A stretch of DNA of 64,000 bases, from positions 3,134,001 through 3,198,000 of the forward strand of contig CP141135.1 of NCBI GenBank assembly GCA_035236585.1. Direction: 5' to 3'. Source of the stretch: Warburgia ugandensis (taxonomy: Eukaryota > Streptophyta > Magnoliopsida > Canellales > Canellaceae). Positions 21,562 to 34,556 of this stretch are shown here, piece by piece. Both the position numbers and the translations under genes were made by a program. Each line of letters opens with the position of its first letter. The first letter of the stretch is position 1. Under the pieces are notes generated by a model that was given only the letters and a program-made list of their open reading frames with translations, searched no databases and was not told the DNA's origin.

Positions 21562-23884
21562 ACATGGGTCCCATGAGTGTCTCATACACTCCTATCACCG
21601 ATCATAAGTACTCATATCCAACCTCTAAGTGTCGTCACACCCAAGCATACAATCACATCTCCATGCTCATCATGCAAGCATACAGAATAAGAGTATGGAT
21701 CGTCATACCGCAGTGGCAACCCTCTAGGGTCTCAACCACTGCCACTCCTCATCGACACCATAACGGGAGACTTAGCGTCCGTCCCCATGGAAAGGCCCGG
21801 ACCGGTAGTGTGGACTATCCATGTTACCAAACCCTACCAAAAGCCATCTGCAGGCAGGTGTCCATCATATCACAATCACATCACAAATCTCAAAGGGTGG
21901 GTGGCCAACCCTCTCCCTCTTAGCATGACATCCACCGGGTGAGAGCACCCATCATAAAACACAAAACACGAAAATCATGTATGTCAAAAAACTAAGAGCA
22001 CTCGTGGCTTGCAATCCTTAAGGCACACCCCTCATCCCAGGGTTAGCCTCTAAAAGGACCAGCTACCAAGCCTCCACTTTCCTTTTTCATGAAAACTCAT
22101 CAGTTTCAGTGATGCAATAAGGAAGATCATTTCTATTTATGTATAATTAGGTAATATGAATCTTATGAAACCATCGGTTATAAATACATTCAATACATGA
22201 TTGAAATCAAAGAACGATCATAGCATAAAACTCTAAATCTCACAATATTATTGACTAATAAGAAGTGCAATTTAAATCACAATCGCTCATGATGCTATGA
22301 TAATGCAAGGTTTTAAAATCAAAGCAAAGCATTAAATGTCGTCGCTTACCTCAACATAAGATCACCCAACTCAAGCATATAATCCCCTCATATGTATGTT
22401 CAGATGTACCTGTTAGTACCACAATACTATTTCGTGTTATTTATTTCATCATAAGAGAATCTATAGTGATCCAACTGTTGGATCATCCTCTAAGATCTCT
22501 AATTATGATTTGGTTCTTAATTTAGTCACATCTCATGTTTATCTATTCGTTCTTGTGTGTATCTAACGTTTATACCTTAATCTGACGGTCAGATCATCCT
22601 CAGATCAATAATTTCCCAAGATCTGGTCCAGACCAATGGTCTAGATCAATTTTTAGAGTAGTCATGCTAATATGCCCCTTAGAACCCTTATTTATTATCA
22701 TACTTTATCTCATTGTTCAAGTCTTGATGCCTGATCACCTTTTGATCAGTCGGTTCTAAGTTATTAATTAATATTTTATAATTTAACTAATCTAAAAGTA
22801 GTCAAATGTAGGTTTTCAAGCTAAATCTAGGTCCGTGTCATCAATACAGTCACAACGGATGTTTCCGCTTGTGATTTGGACCTCTGTAGTTCCCAAAATC
22901 AAGTTTTTTGTGAAAAGACTTTATAAGGGTAGTTACGCGTGCACCAACTTACACGGGCGGTGCGGTTTGCATTGGCTTACACCAGCGCACTGCGTGTTCA
23001 GGAAGCTCGCGCGTTCAGGTCATCCGGGACAACGCCTGTGAGCGTCCCGCTCACATGTGCACTGTGCGTGTGTGCGACGGAGTGCCCGTATCGCACGTCC
23101 ACGTATGTGCTTCCCAGTGGGCGTCTTGGGTGCACTATCCATCGGGGACAATGAACCCAAGCCATCCACCTTGTTTCGACTTGATCAGAGCCCCAGAAGC
23201 TCTGATTTTTTTATCTATTTTCACCGTTCCTAGGGTTTTTGAGTCCAAAGATCACAATGAACGGCTTATATTTATCATTTGAGGTGTCTTTAACATGGGT
23301 CTAACCAGTTTTGAATCCATAAGCCATCAAACGGCCATTTTGATCCGATCTAGTCCAGATCTGTGAGGGGAAAGTTGGAAAACATCATAAATGACGTGTT
23401 AAAATATATAACTTACCTTATTAGAGCCAGAGATGGGAGATCAAAGCCCTCTAGTGCGTGCAACCTTTAACTTGGTTTCGCAGCGTGCATAGGGAAAACG
23501 ACTGTTCTCCTCTAGTTGTGTGGCATGGGAATGAAAGGGGAAACTTGTATTTTATAACCCAAGTCCCGATTTTCCCTAATGGAAGGTAGATCAGTGCATT
23601 TCTCTATTAGAACTCTAATGGAAGTGGAAAAGGGGTGTCATTATCAAAACGACTCCCTTTAATTAACGTCCCTGACAATTTACCAATTTACTCTTACACT
23701 TAAAATGGTCATAACTCACTCATCTGAACTCCGTTTTCGACGTTCTTTATACCATTCAATTCATATCGATGTGTACTTTCTAGTTTTAATGATTTCAAGA
23801 TCAAATTCTATGCATAAAATTTTTAATTAATTTATCTTATTTTATTACTAATTTAGGGTTAAAATTTGAGGTTATTACATACCT

Positions 23885-26483
23885 TTATTGATGAATGCAC
23901 TCGTATGACTTGGGTATCACTACTTTGCAATAAAAGTGATGTCAGTACAGCTTTTCAGGAATTTTACAAAATGGTTAGCACTCAATATCAAAGGCAAGTC
24001 CGTGTTCTGCAATCTGACAATGGGACTGAGTATATTAATGCCTCCTTCAGTAGTTTTTTAAGCCAACACGGGATTCGACATCAAACCTCTTGCACTTACA
24101 CTCCACAACAAAATGGATTGGCAAAAAGGAAGAATCAAAAATTAATGAAGGTGGTTCGTGCTTCTCTCTTTGGCATGAACATGCCCAGATTCTATTGGGG
24201 AGAAGCTGTGAAATCTGCTGCTTATCTCATTAACCGAATACCCTCTCGCATTCTTGATTTTCAAACCCCCTACAAAAAATGCAATCCTTACTTTATGTTC
24301 CCCATCTTCTTAACCTTGAACCATGAATCTTTGGTTGTACTGTCTATGTCCATATTCCCAAACCTTTATGGAGCAAACTTGATCCTTGTGCTAAGCGTTG
24401 CATCTTTGTTGGCTATTCTGACCTTCAAAAGGCTATCAATGTTATGACCCTGAAACCCGAAAGCTCCATGTGACCTTGGATACCTCTTTTCGTGAATTAG
24501 AACCTTACTATTCTGGGGGAGTTTCTCGACATTCTCTTCAAGGGGAGAGTTATGGGGAAGAGAATGGGTTATACAATGATGGACACGGATATGAGTTCAT
24601 GGACTTAGAAGAAATTCATGAGCATCTTGGGAAGCAAAGCAGTAATAGTACTTGCGAAATGGAAAGTGATTTGATAGTTCCCCCAGGAAACGTTTTAGAA
24701 GCACCAGAGTCATCAAGGACCTCTGAGTTGCCCACGCTTACACCATTAACTAAAGAGTCAACTCAGAATGTTTCTCCTCCTCAGGTAATCTCGAATCCCA
24801 CAAAGACCGAATAAAGGGATTCCAAAAAAACAATATGAACCTGATCTTAGAGCCAAGGCCAAATACCCGATTAGCAACTATGTGTCCCTTCATAGATTAT
24901 CTAAATCAAATGCACTCATTGTTAATCAATTATCCAATGTATCTATTCCTAGTAGTGTGCAGGATGCTTTGGCAGATCCCAAATGGACAAAGGCAATGAA
25001 TGAAGAAATGGAGGCTCTACAAAGGAATTTCACTTGGGAACTAGTTCCATTACCTAAAGGAAAGAAGATGATTGGATGTAGATGGGTGTTAACTGTGAAA
25101 CTCAAAGCAGATGGCAATATTGATAGATATAAGGCAAGGCTAGTTGCAAAAGGATATACACAAAGATATGGAGTGGATTATCAAGAGACCTTTGCACCTG
25201 TAGCCAAGATCAACACTATTCGCATACTTATATCTATAGCGGCAAAACGAAATTGGCCCTGCAACAGTATGATGTCAAAAATGCTTTTCTCAACGGAGAT
25301 TTGGAGGAAGAGGTCTACATTGAATTACCTCTAGGTGCTAAACGTAGTTTGACGTGTAGAAACGAAGTGTGTAGATTAAGGAAAGCATTGTATGGGCTAA
25401 AGCAATCACCAAGAGCTTGGTTTGGGAGGCTCTCTTCTACAATGAAGGCATTTGGTTATAAGCAAAGTAACTCAGACCATACTTTGTTTATAAAACGTAA
25501 AGAAGCGAAGATGACGGCCCTAATTGTATATGTTGATGATATGGTCTTAACAGGAGATGATCCATGTGAGATGAAGGCGTTAAAGGAATATTTAACTACC
25601 TAGTTTGAAATGAAGGATCTGGGACAACTCAAATATTTTTTGGGAATCAAGGTAACAATATAAGAACAGGGAATCATTCTCTCACTAAGAAAATATGTGC
25701 TAGACCTTCTAGCCAAAACTGGGATGCTTGATTGCAAACCAGCTGAAACACCCATAGAGATGAATCATAAACTTAGAATTTTTCCAGATCAAGTCCCAAC
25801 GAACAAAATTCATTATCAGCAATTAGTTGGAAGATTAATCTACTTGTCACACACAAGGCCAGATATTGCTTATGCAGTCAATGTTGTAAGCCAATTCATG
25901 CATGCTTCAAGTGAAGAACATATGGATGCAGTACATCGCATCTTAAGGTACCTTAAGAGTGCTCCGGGCAAAGGTTTGTTGTTCTCGAAAATGGCACCTC
26001 TCGTATTGATGGATACATGGATTCTGATTGGGCAGGTGATCAAATGACCAGAAAGTCCACATTTGGATACTTTACCTTCGTAGAGGGAATCTTGTCACGT
26101 GGAGAAGTAACAAGCAGAAGGTTGTTGAAAGATCAAGTGCAGAAACTAAATTTCGAGGTGTGGCTCACAGTGTATGTGAGCTATTGTGGATTAGGAATAT
26201 TTTGAAAGATTTGGGAATTGAGTATGATGGGCCAATGAATATTTATTGTGATAATAAGGCAGCTATCGAAATTGCACACAATCCTGTACAACATGATAGC
26301 ACTAAACATGTCGAAGTTGATCGCCATTTCATCAAGGAAAACCTTGATCAAAGGATTATACAATTTCCATTTGTCCGATCCGAGAATTAGCTAGCTGACG
26401 TACTGACTAAAGCAGTTTCAGGAAAGGAGTTTCATGATATAATCGACAAGTTGGGCATGAGAGATATCTATGCACCAACTTGA
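23885..26483 (+). pseudogene. Copia 1 integrase remainder, reverse transcriptase and RNase H
   Basis: The integrase core continues from the break at 12143 and includes the QQNG-type region near 24105. A reverse transcriptase with YVDD lies near 25530, and an RNase H with the YCDNKAA motif lies near 26245. The frame changes several times and contains stops, so this half has frameshifts, unlike the gag half. The last coding bases run to a TGA at 26481-26483, next to the polypurine tract. Confidence 0.9.
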
Positions 26484-26490
26484 AGGGGAG
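26483..26490 (+). other. Polypurine tract of copia 1
   Basis: AAGGGGAG directly precedes the 3' LTR at 26491. This is the usual site for plus-strand priming. Confidence 0.88.
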
Positions 26491-26716
26491 TGTCAGCACA
26501 AGCTATTTTTAGCATAATCTTTAGAATTGATTATGTAAATCAATATGATCAATTCTAGGATATTTGACTTTTCCATGTGTAACTATAGGAATATTTTAGT
26601 TTCTTAGAATAACTCATTTCCTGTTTTATGTGTTAGCTTGTATGTGTTTCTGTACGATTGAAAGATGAAGAAATAGAGTGAAAAAACAAATTATTACAAA
26701 AAATTTCTGTTTGACA
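26491..26716 (+). repeat. 3' LTR of copia 1
   Basis: A 226-base partner of 9819-10044, followed by the gatac target duplication. Confidence 0.95.
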
Positions 26717-26869
26717 GATACTCGTTAGTCTCTCCTTAATCCTAACAAGTATGCTACAACTCAAAAACAAATAAGTTGGTAAGGCCTTAGTCAACAAACA
26801 TAGGTAAAATCTTAGATGTAAGAGTATGATTCATAGTCACTATCTTCTTCCACAAAAAGTCAAACACAT

Positions 26870-28652
26870 AGATAATGCACTTTTATATGCTTGCCCTTTG
26901 AACTAACCTCATCGTTCCTAAGTTTACTCCATGAAATCACAACACCGCCAAACATAAAAATGCACCAGTTGTGGATTTTCTCTTATCCAGGTAGCCAGCA
27001 AAATCAAAATTTTCAAACTTGGGAGGTACAAGCTTATTTGCCTAAAAAGCGAGCTTCAAATCCTTAGTACCTATTGAAGTAGCAAAATACTTAACCACAT
27101 TTCATTGAGGAACACCAGGGCCACTCTAAAACCTACTCAAAAGGCCAATAACAAAGCCCATCTCCAGTCTAATGCATGTCATGCCATGCATTAAACTGCC
27201 TACAACCTAAAGATATGGCTTTGATTGCATAACTAATCTATCATCATCACTTAAGGTTGTCATCTTATTACTTAATTTAGTACCCTTGTTGATTGGTGAG
27301 TTCATGAATTTCCACCCAACTACACCAAACCTCTTAAGGACTCGATCTATGTTTAATGCATACAAGATATAAGAGGATTTAGCCAAGTCTTTCATTTCAA
27401 ATCAGGTCTTAAGCTACTCTTTTATTTTAATAATCATATCAAGACCATCACTCACCAATAGGATGTCACTAACATGTAATTGTAACAATATAAACATACT
27501 CCCATTAACAAAGGAGTATACACAATATCATAATTATTGGGCTTAAATCCATACTCCAAAATAACCTTATGAAAAGTATGATACCATTGCCTTAGCGAAT
27601 GTTTTAGTTCATATATAGATTTAACTAACCAGTACATTTTACTATTTGGAGCTTCATTCCAAAAACCTTGAACCTCCATGAAGATTTCTTCCCCAAGGCC
27701 ACCATAGAAGAAGCCTGTCTTAGCATCCATCTAGTGTAATATCATATTTAGTATGCAACTGTTGCGATCAAATTCCTATTGAAATTCTCCTGATAATCGA
27801 CCCCCTCAATACGAGAAAAGTCTTTGGCAACCAACCTATACTTGTACCTTTCGCTTGAACCATCTTATTTCAGTTTCTTCTTAAAGATCCATTTATAGAT
27901 AATGAATTATTGCCTTCAAGTAGATCATCATAAACCCAAACTTGATTCTTTATAATGAAATATCTTTCTTCCTAAATAGAGGCCAGCCATTTATCAATGT
28001 TTTTCTTTCTAAATAAAGGCCAGCTATTTATCACCATCCTTGGCATTAATCGCTAACTTTCAGGATCATCATCTATTTAAGGTCCATCGTCTACCACAAA
28101 ATCCTCTTCTATCTCTCCTAACATCACCATAGTGATCTCTTAAAGAAGGTGTTATCCTATCACAAAAAATTCTAAACAGTATAGCAATCTTAGGAGATAA
28201 ATTTATAATCTCAAATGGATCACTAGATTTTTCCTTATGCTTTTGTTCTTTGAGTTAAACTTCCTTTACAAAAAGTCTCAGTCTAGCTCACATTCCAAAA
28301 AGGATGCATCCTACTTTCAATTACTCTCACTATCCCATTGGAGTGGTGCACTACAAACGTATACCCCTTAGAGTAATCACAATATCCTATAAAGTTACAC
28401 TTTATGGTCTTAGGGTCTAGTTTAAATCTATTCAAATTTAATACTCTTACATGAGCATTAGCACCCACACTCCATGATCACGTATATATAGTTTTTTACT
28501 AGTCTACAGTTCATAGGGTGTAGATGTACACTTTAGTAAACATTGCCTATCCCCAAAATTGAGTTCCCAATTTGGAATGACTCAATATACTTTAAACCAT
28601 ATTTAATAAGGTCCAATTACACTCTTAACAATACTGTTTTGTTGAGAAGTAT
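26870..28652 (-). pseudogene. Heavily decayed copia fragment
   Basis: Minus-strand pieces resemble copia reverse transcriptase (27452-27730, DAKTGFFYGGLGEEIFME-like stretch), a post-polymerase segment (27207-27395) and the end of the integrase region (28283-28468, with IGYCDYSKGYTF). A QQN-type integrase motif lies at about 28630-28655. Many stops and frameshifts are present and no LTRs are recognised, so this is an old fragment. It ends where the LTR-like segment at 28653 begins. Confidence 0.8.
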
Positions 28653-29976
28653 TGTAACCACCCAGGTTTTTGAAACACACTTTTATTATTTTATTTTAGA
28701 GGTGAGATCCCTATTTTGAAAATTTATTTTGCAAAACCAATAGTGTATATATCGAAATCTTTTTCACAAAATTTATTTCAAAAATACCCAAGCATTATCA
28801 TTTCAAAACTAGATTCATATCTAAAGCATATTTTATTTTATTTTATTTTAAAATCATTCCTAAGGGGTTATCATTCACATCCCAATTATAAATGTAAAGT
28901 TTAAATAAAATATAGCCTTGCACTTAGTGATTCAATACATTAACATTCAAGAAAACATAAATAAGAAAATATAAACTCCAATTACCATACCGTCTCACTT
29001 TCTATTTTGCTCCTTGTTCCTATAGTTCTTCACTTCTCACTCCTATGCTTTTAGAGTTGATCTGTAATATTTTTTATAGGCTGAGTATATTGAGGTATGC
29101 TTAGTAAATAGAGCTGAATCTACAAATTCAAAAACTACGTCAATACAGCATGCATGTAATCTCATATACTTTGAAAATATATTTATAATGCAAGAAAATG
29201 AAAACTTTTGAATCACTTTGAAGAATATTTCTTTTCTTGATATCCACTTTTGCTACAACTAAAAGGTATTTCTTCATTCCTCTCTAACTTATTTTTCAAA
29301 GAAAAATGGGTAATGGATAATTTATACTAGGTTAAAATGGGTAAAGGGTAATTTGGTTGGCAAAAGAAAAGGTTTTATATAAAAAGGCTCAAGTTGGCTA
29401 ACTAGTGGTAACAATACTTCTGGGTAGGCTTTATGTCTCTAGGTTACAATAAGGATAACCTAAATCATTTTCTAGGTTTTCTATAATCTATAAAATTCAA
29501 TGAATTTCTAGAATTTTAAAGATAATATTCTAATTATTCAGGTAATTAGCCAAAATTAAGAATTTGGGATCAATTTTCTTTAAGCACGCTGAAGAAAATT
29601 AGGAATATTTATAACCTCTCAAAAGGATAAATGGCTTTAAAATTCACTTAGGTTATAGGTCTCCACTGAATTTCTTCAGAATCTCTAAGTTATAGCCACT
29701 TATCAATCTAGATCATCTATATGCAATTGCATATACAAATATGATCTGAGACTTTACTTTTATGGAATTCTTTAGAAAATGAGTAAAATGGTGAATTAAT
29801 CATATTCAATTCCATTAATAAGCTAAAGTTATCTAGACTATACTTTAGAAAATCCAATTCTCATCATAGTAAAGGAATTAACCTAAAATTTTTCATTTTT
29901 TTCAAATTTTTTTGAAAAATCAAGGAAAGCACCTAAAAAAAATCTTTAAAAAACTAGAATTTGCTAGAAGTCTACA
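28653..29976 (-). repeat. LTR-like segment next to a polypurine-type tract
   Basis: It begins tgtaaccacc and ends tctaca. On its right is cccccaacc, which reads GGTTGGGGG on the minus strand and resembles the polypurine tract of Tat/Athila-type gypsy elements. It interrupts the copia fragment at an integrase motif. I find no matching second LTR in the window, so the assignment to the neighbouring element is tentative. Confidence 0.4.
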
Positions 29977-30384
29977 CCCCCAACCTGACAGAAACATTGT
30001 CCTCAATGTTTAAAAAGTATGATGATGATAATGCATTGACAAATGCAATAAAATAAAATTGAGAGATATAGAAAAAACTGGAAAAGAAAAATAAGAAAGT
30101 AAAAACTACGATACATACTTTATTTTCAAATGAAAATTTTCAGAGGAAAAACATTACTGAGTTTGAAACTTCCCTCGGTCCCATACGAAATAAGCTGGAC
30201 GGGCCTATGAAAAGGAATGATGAATAAATTTATCTTGCAATTTAAAATTTTTCATTTTATCACAAGGCAAGATAAATTTGTCTTCAAGCTGCTTCACATA
30301 ATTAGAGACAATTGTAGGAGTTCGATGCTGGCTTTTTGGAAATGGAGCAAGGATGTCATATTGCTCAGTGGGTGTGACATTTTC

Positions 30385-32039
30385 CTAATCAATAAATTCA
30401 TCTCTTTTTTTGACCAGTTTAGATACTATTTCAGTCTTTTTAGGTCCAAATTGCTCAATTATGTTACCATTATGAATAATGGTAGCTACCTTTGTTTGTT
30501 CCATGTTTGTAAATGAAGAATTAATCTCGTCTCCTACATCCTTATCATCAAGATATTCATTTGGTGGAATAGGACATTCCTCTTTATTAATAGTATGTAG
30601 TATTTGAGACATCATGTCCTTCAATTCAGTCATGGAATTTGTGTTCTCTTTTAATTGGGCTTTAATTTGAGCAATTTTCTTCTCCTGGTATTGCATGACT
30701 TGATGGAAATTATCCTCCACTTTCCTCTTATGTGGAGGAAGGTAAGGTCCATGAGCAAATGGTCCTTTGTGGTGATAGGGTTGATGTTGGGCCTTCTGTG
30801 AAGCACTGTATTCATTTGTGACAGTAGAATGATTACTCCAGTTAGAACTATATGTCTCTAAAGGGGAAAAATGTTGCTCATAAGAATGTGTGGATTCATC
30901 ATCAATGGAACATTCATGAGTGAGGTGTGTATTACTTTCACAAATATCACACACCTGTTCAACTTTCTTAGAGGGACATTTTTCCATTTCCATGGCCTCA
31001 ACTGTTCTATCTAGGGATGTTATTTTTATATCATCTTTTTCAATCATAGCATATATTTCTCCCCTAGAGGATGTGGTGGTGGTCTTAGGCTCGCTTGAAA
31101 AACCTACTTTTTCTAAATCAGCCCAAGTTTGTGCACTCCCTGCCAACCATTCCAAATACTTTTGTGCTTCTTCAGGTTGTTTATTTAAGAAATTACCATT
31201 GCACATCATTTCAACAAATTGACGCATATTAGATTAAGTCCTTCATAAAAGAAGCTAATGATATGCCAAAGTTTGTATCCATGATGTAGACAAGTCAACA
31301 ATAATTCCTTAAATCTTTCCCAGCATTGATTGAAAGTTTCATTATTTGTCTAGGTAAAATTTGTTATATTTCGATGAAGAGCAATTGTCTTATGTCTAAG
31401 AAAGAACTTATTCAAGAACTTCCTAGTCATATCTTCCCATGTTCGTATGGAACCTGGTGGCAGTGAATGAAACCACATGTTAACCTTTTCTTTTAAGGAA
31501 AAAGAAAATAGTTTGAGTCTTACCATATCTAAGTCGATGTTTTGTGTATGTTGAGTCGTGCACACTTTATCGAATTCTTGTAAATGCATGTAAGGATTCT
31601 CACTATCCAACCCATAAATTTTGGGAAGTAAATGAATTACTCCCACCTTTAATTCAATCATACTAGCATTTAGAGGTAAAAATATACATGAAAGTGTGCT
31701 AGTATACTTAGGCTGTAAATAGTCTCTTAGTGTCATCCCACAAGAATTTTGGTTATGCCAATTATTCTCATGTGTTTTATGTTGGTCCTTTCTCCTATTT
31801 CCATGTGGTTGATGAATGATTCCTCCATTGACGTATATCATCATTAAATAGAGGTAGAGGATCATCAGCATTAAAGAGAGGATTGCTTGTCCATGAGGAA
31901 ACATCATAATTATCAAAGATGAAAGGTGGTTCATCATCATTAAAGAGTGGATTATTTCTCCATGGGGAAATACCTTCTCTATTAATGTTGAGGTATAAAT
32001 TACCCTTTTATCAGTGTTTAAATTATTCATTAGGTGCAA
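30385..32039 (-). pseudogene. Gypsy gag (Tat/Athila type), frameshifted
   Basis: The piece at 32039-31350 contains the retrotransposon gag core, with a WFHSLPPGSIRTWEDM-like stretch. The piece at 31227-30385 continues with a LAGSAQTWADLE-like stretch, a degenerate Cys/His region and a hydrophilic tail. The pieces are in different frames, so at least one frameshift separates them. The lineage is judged from gag style and the primer type. Confidence 0.75.
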
Positions 32040-33230
32040 CTGATCATGTCTTCTCTTTTCTTTTCTTTTCTTTTTTTTTTCTTTTTCTTTTTTGTGTTTG
32101 TTTCTTTTTTTTTTTTGGAAAACTAACCTAAATGATGCAACCTAACTTCTAGAATGATGCGCAAACAAAAGGGCACACTCAAATAATTCTAAGGCTAATA
32201 AGCAGCAATATTTTGATTTTCTTGATTTTCTGTGGGGACGATGCTTTTAATTAGCCTAATCTAACGCTCCTCCTCTCTTCAGGAGTTGATTACTGCTTAC
32301 CAGTTAGGTTCTAACCAAAGCGGTTAATACAACCCTCGTGTAAGGAGGTGTTTAGGCCTCAACAAACGTCAATATGAGGTGAGGGAAGAGTGAGGCTCTA
32401 TTAGATAACCCCCAATAACCACAGTGATCAAAAGCTACTAGAGTGACAGTAAATCATGTCCTATTAAGAGGGTCCTACGAGCATGTGATGGCCCTATAAG
32501 TCTCTTCTGATTGATTTTAAATTAATGTGAAAGGAAGGTTTGCGCACTTGAGGTGATTATCCTAAGTGGGCTAAGAGGTGGTGATGAAATCCATCCTTGA
32601 TCTTATGGGGGTAGGGTGCCCTTACTAATTAGTTTTCACACACCATGGCAATTCGATCAGCATATAAATCACCTTAAATCATTAAACGTGCCCTAAGAAT
32701 GCAATCAAAAGCAGTAAACTAATGCAAAATCCTAAAATGCAACAATTATAAAAGATGCTTTCTATATGAGTTATACTACCAAACAATGCAAATTATTCTA
32801 AATGCAAACCCTAATCTAGGAAATAAATGAGTGAGGAAACTTACAGTGGGGTTTCTGATGAAGATCAAGTGTGGGCCACCTTATCCCACACTTGCCCTGT
32901 ATTATACAACTCTTTAAAATTTAAAATGAAAATTGCAATTTACAAGGATCCTCACTACAAGATTCACTCAAAAGAAAAAAAGAAAGTCCTATTCTAGGAA
33001 AGGAGGGAAATTTTCATTTTGGTGAAGATCCACTTGCCCAATTCCTCCACTTTCTAATTTTCTGAAAAATAAAATTAGAAATTAGTACCAAATTCAGGAA
33101 ACAAGAGGATTATGCCCTAAAAAAATTGAAAAATGCACCCAAAATTTTTCTAAAATGCTAAAAATTGCAATTCCTATTTTATTTTATTTTTGGATTTTTA
33201 ATTAAATTTTATGAAAACTCCTTTGTAAGT

Positions 33231-33247
33231 CTCCAACAACGGTGCCA
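33231..33247 (-). other. Asp-tRNA-type primer-binding site
   Basis: On the minus strand this reads TGGCACCGTTGTTGGAG, close to the TGGCGCCGTTGCCGGGG primer site typical of Tat/Athila gypsy elements. Confidence 0.75.
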
Positions 33248-33253
33248 AAAACT

Positions 33254-34487
33254 TATTAATTGTTTAACCATAAGTGCACGGGCTATTGTAGTGTAGCTTA
33301 TGCAAGTACGGGTCAATCCCACGAGGACTTGATTTAAAAAGTAGGAATTTCAATAAAATTTAATTATCTAAAATTAAAAAGAAATCACTCAAAATTACTG
33401 AAAGTATTGAAATAAGAATCAATGTTCAGATCTAATCAGCTTCTCAAAAATACAGAATTTCCAGTTTCAAGATAAAATAAATCAAATCAAATAACAAGAA
33501 AAAACTACTTTCCTAAATCAATATTTATCAAAATCTTCACTTCTGGTCTTCTAAAAACTGATTCGCCTTTACAGATATCTTCAACACATTCTTGATTAGT
33601 GATCCACAGGTCAGATTTGACAGATTCTTCAAAATGGTCAAGATCTGGGCTAACTTATGATTTCAATATTTGGACAGTTCAAATTGATTGATGGATTTTA
33701 GATAGAAGATCAGATACGTTGATTATATCTAGGGATGTCCTAAGAATGACTCTGTAAAATTAATTTGAAATCTGAGAGGAAACGAAAGAGAAATGGTGAT
33801 TTTTATTTTGATTAAGGCTAACCCGTTGATTGGGTTAAGCCTTAAATGATCTAATTCAGATTGGACAGTTTATGGATAACAGAATATGGATAAAACAGAA
33901 TGGGAATAAAACGGAACACAGACGTAATTAAACTGGGGACACGGATGGAATTAACGGAAAAGAACAGAAATGCAATTTCTTTTAAAGAGGAGGGGCAAAA
34001 CTGGAATTTCGTGAAAAATCTGGTTTTTAGAAAAAAAAACTAGATGAGGAAGAGAGAAAGAGATGAGGGAGAAGAGGGAAAAGGAAGAGAGGAAAAGTGG
34101 GAGAAGAAGAAGAAAAGGAGGAGAGGAAGAGAAAGAGAAAGAGGGAAACCCATTTCGGGTTTCCTTCCCCGCGACGTCTGACGACGACGCCTAGGCCGGC
34201 CGGAAGCGGGGATGCTGGGCTGGTGCTATTCTATGGCGTGACAGAGATGGAGCTGGGTTGTGGGGAAAAGAGAGAACGAGGAGCAGAGATTGCAGAAGAA
34301 AATAAAGGGGTGGTTGATGGGTAAGTAGAGAGAGAGGATGAGTTGGGGAGATTGGGTAAGGGCTGAGTTTGTGCGGCTTGAAAGAGAGAACAAGAGAGAG
34401 ACATGGGGAAGAGAGTAGAGAAGGAGATAGAAAAGAGGAAGAGGAGAAGGAGAAGGAGAGATGGGAAGAGGAGAATGATGAGATGGG

Positions 34488-34556
<69 letters not shown>

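Larger units (their letters stand above)
12144..23879 (-). mobile_element. Solo gypsy LTR (family B), interrupted by a second element
   Basis: The outer ends read tgtgacgacc on the left and gttattaca on the right, flanked by the direct repeat tacct (12139-12143 and 23880-23884). With the inner element removed, about 2,994 bases remain (12144-12824 plus 21567-23879). There is no internal coding region and no second LTR, so it is a solo LTR. Several blocks are shared with the inner element's LTR, for example the stretches near 22822-22893 and 20523-20606, so it comes from a related family. Minus orientation is assigned by this similarity. Confidence 0.88.
9819..26716 (+). mobile_element. Copia retrotransposon 1, split by nested gypsy elements
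   Basis: Two 226-base LTRs (9819-10044 and 26491-26716) both begin tgtcagcacaag and end in CA. They are flanked by the 5-base direct repeat gatac (9814-9818 and 26717-26721). Without the nested insertion the element is about 5.2 kb, the usual copia size. The order is primer site, gag, protease, integrase, reverse transcriptase, RNase H and polypurine tract, as in Ty1/copia. The nested insertion lies inside integrase between 12144 and 23879, flanked by tacct. Confidence 0.95.
29977..33247 (-). mobile_element. Tat/Athila-like gypsy internal region
   Basis: It runs from the polypurine-type tract to an Asp-tRNA-type primer site at 33231-33247. Between them are two gag pieces and long AT-rich untranslated stretches, including pyrimidine runs near 32055-32115. 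No reverse transcriptase or integrase is seen, so the element is non-autonomous or deleted. Confidence 0.7.
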
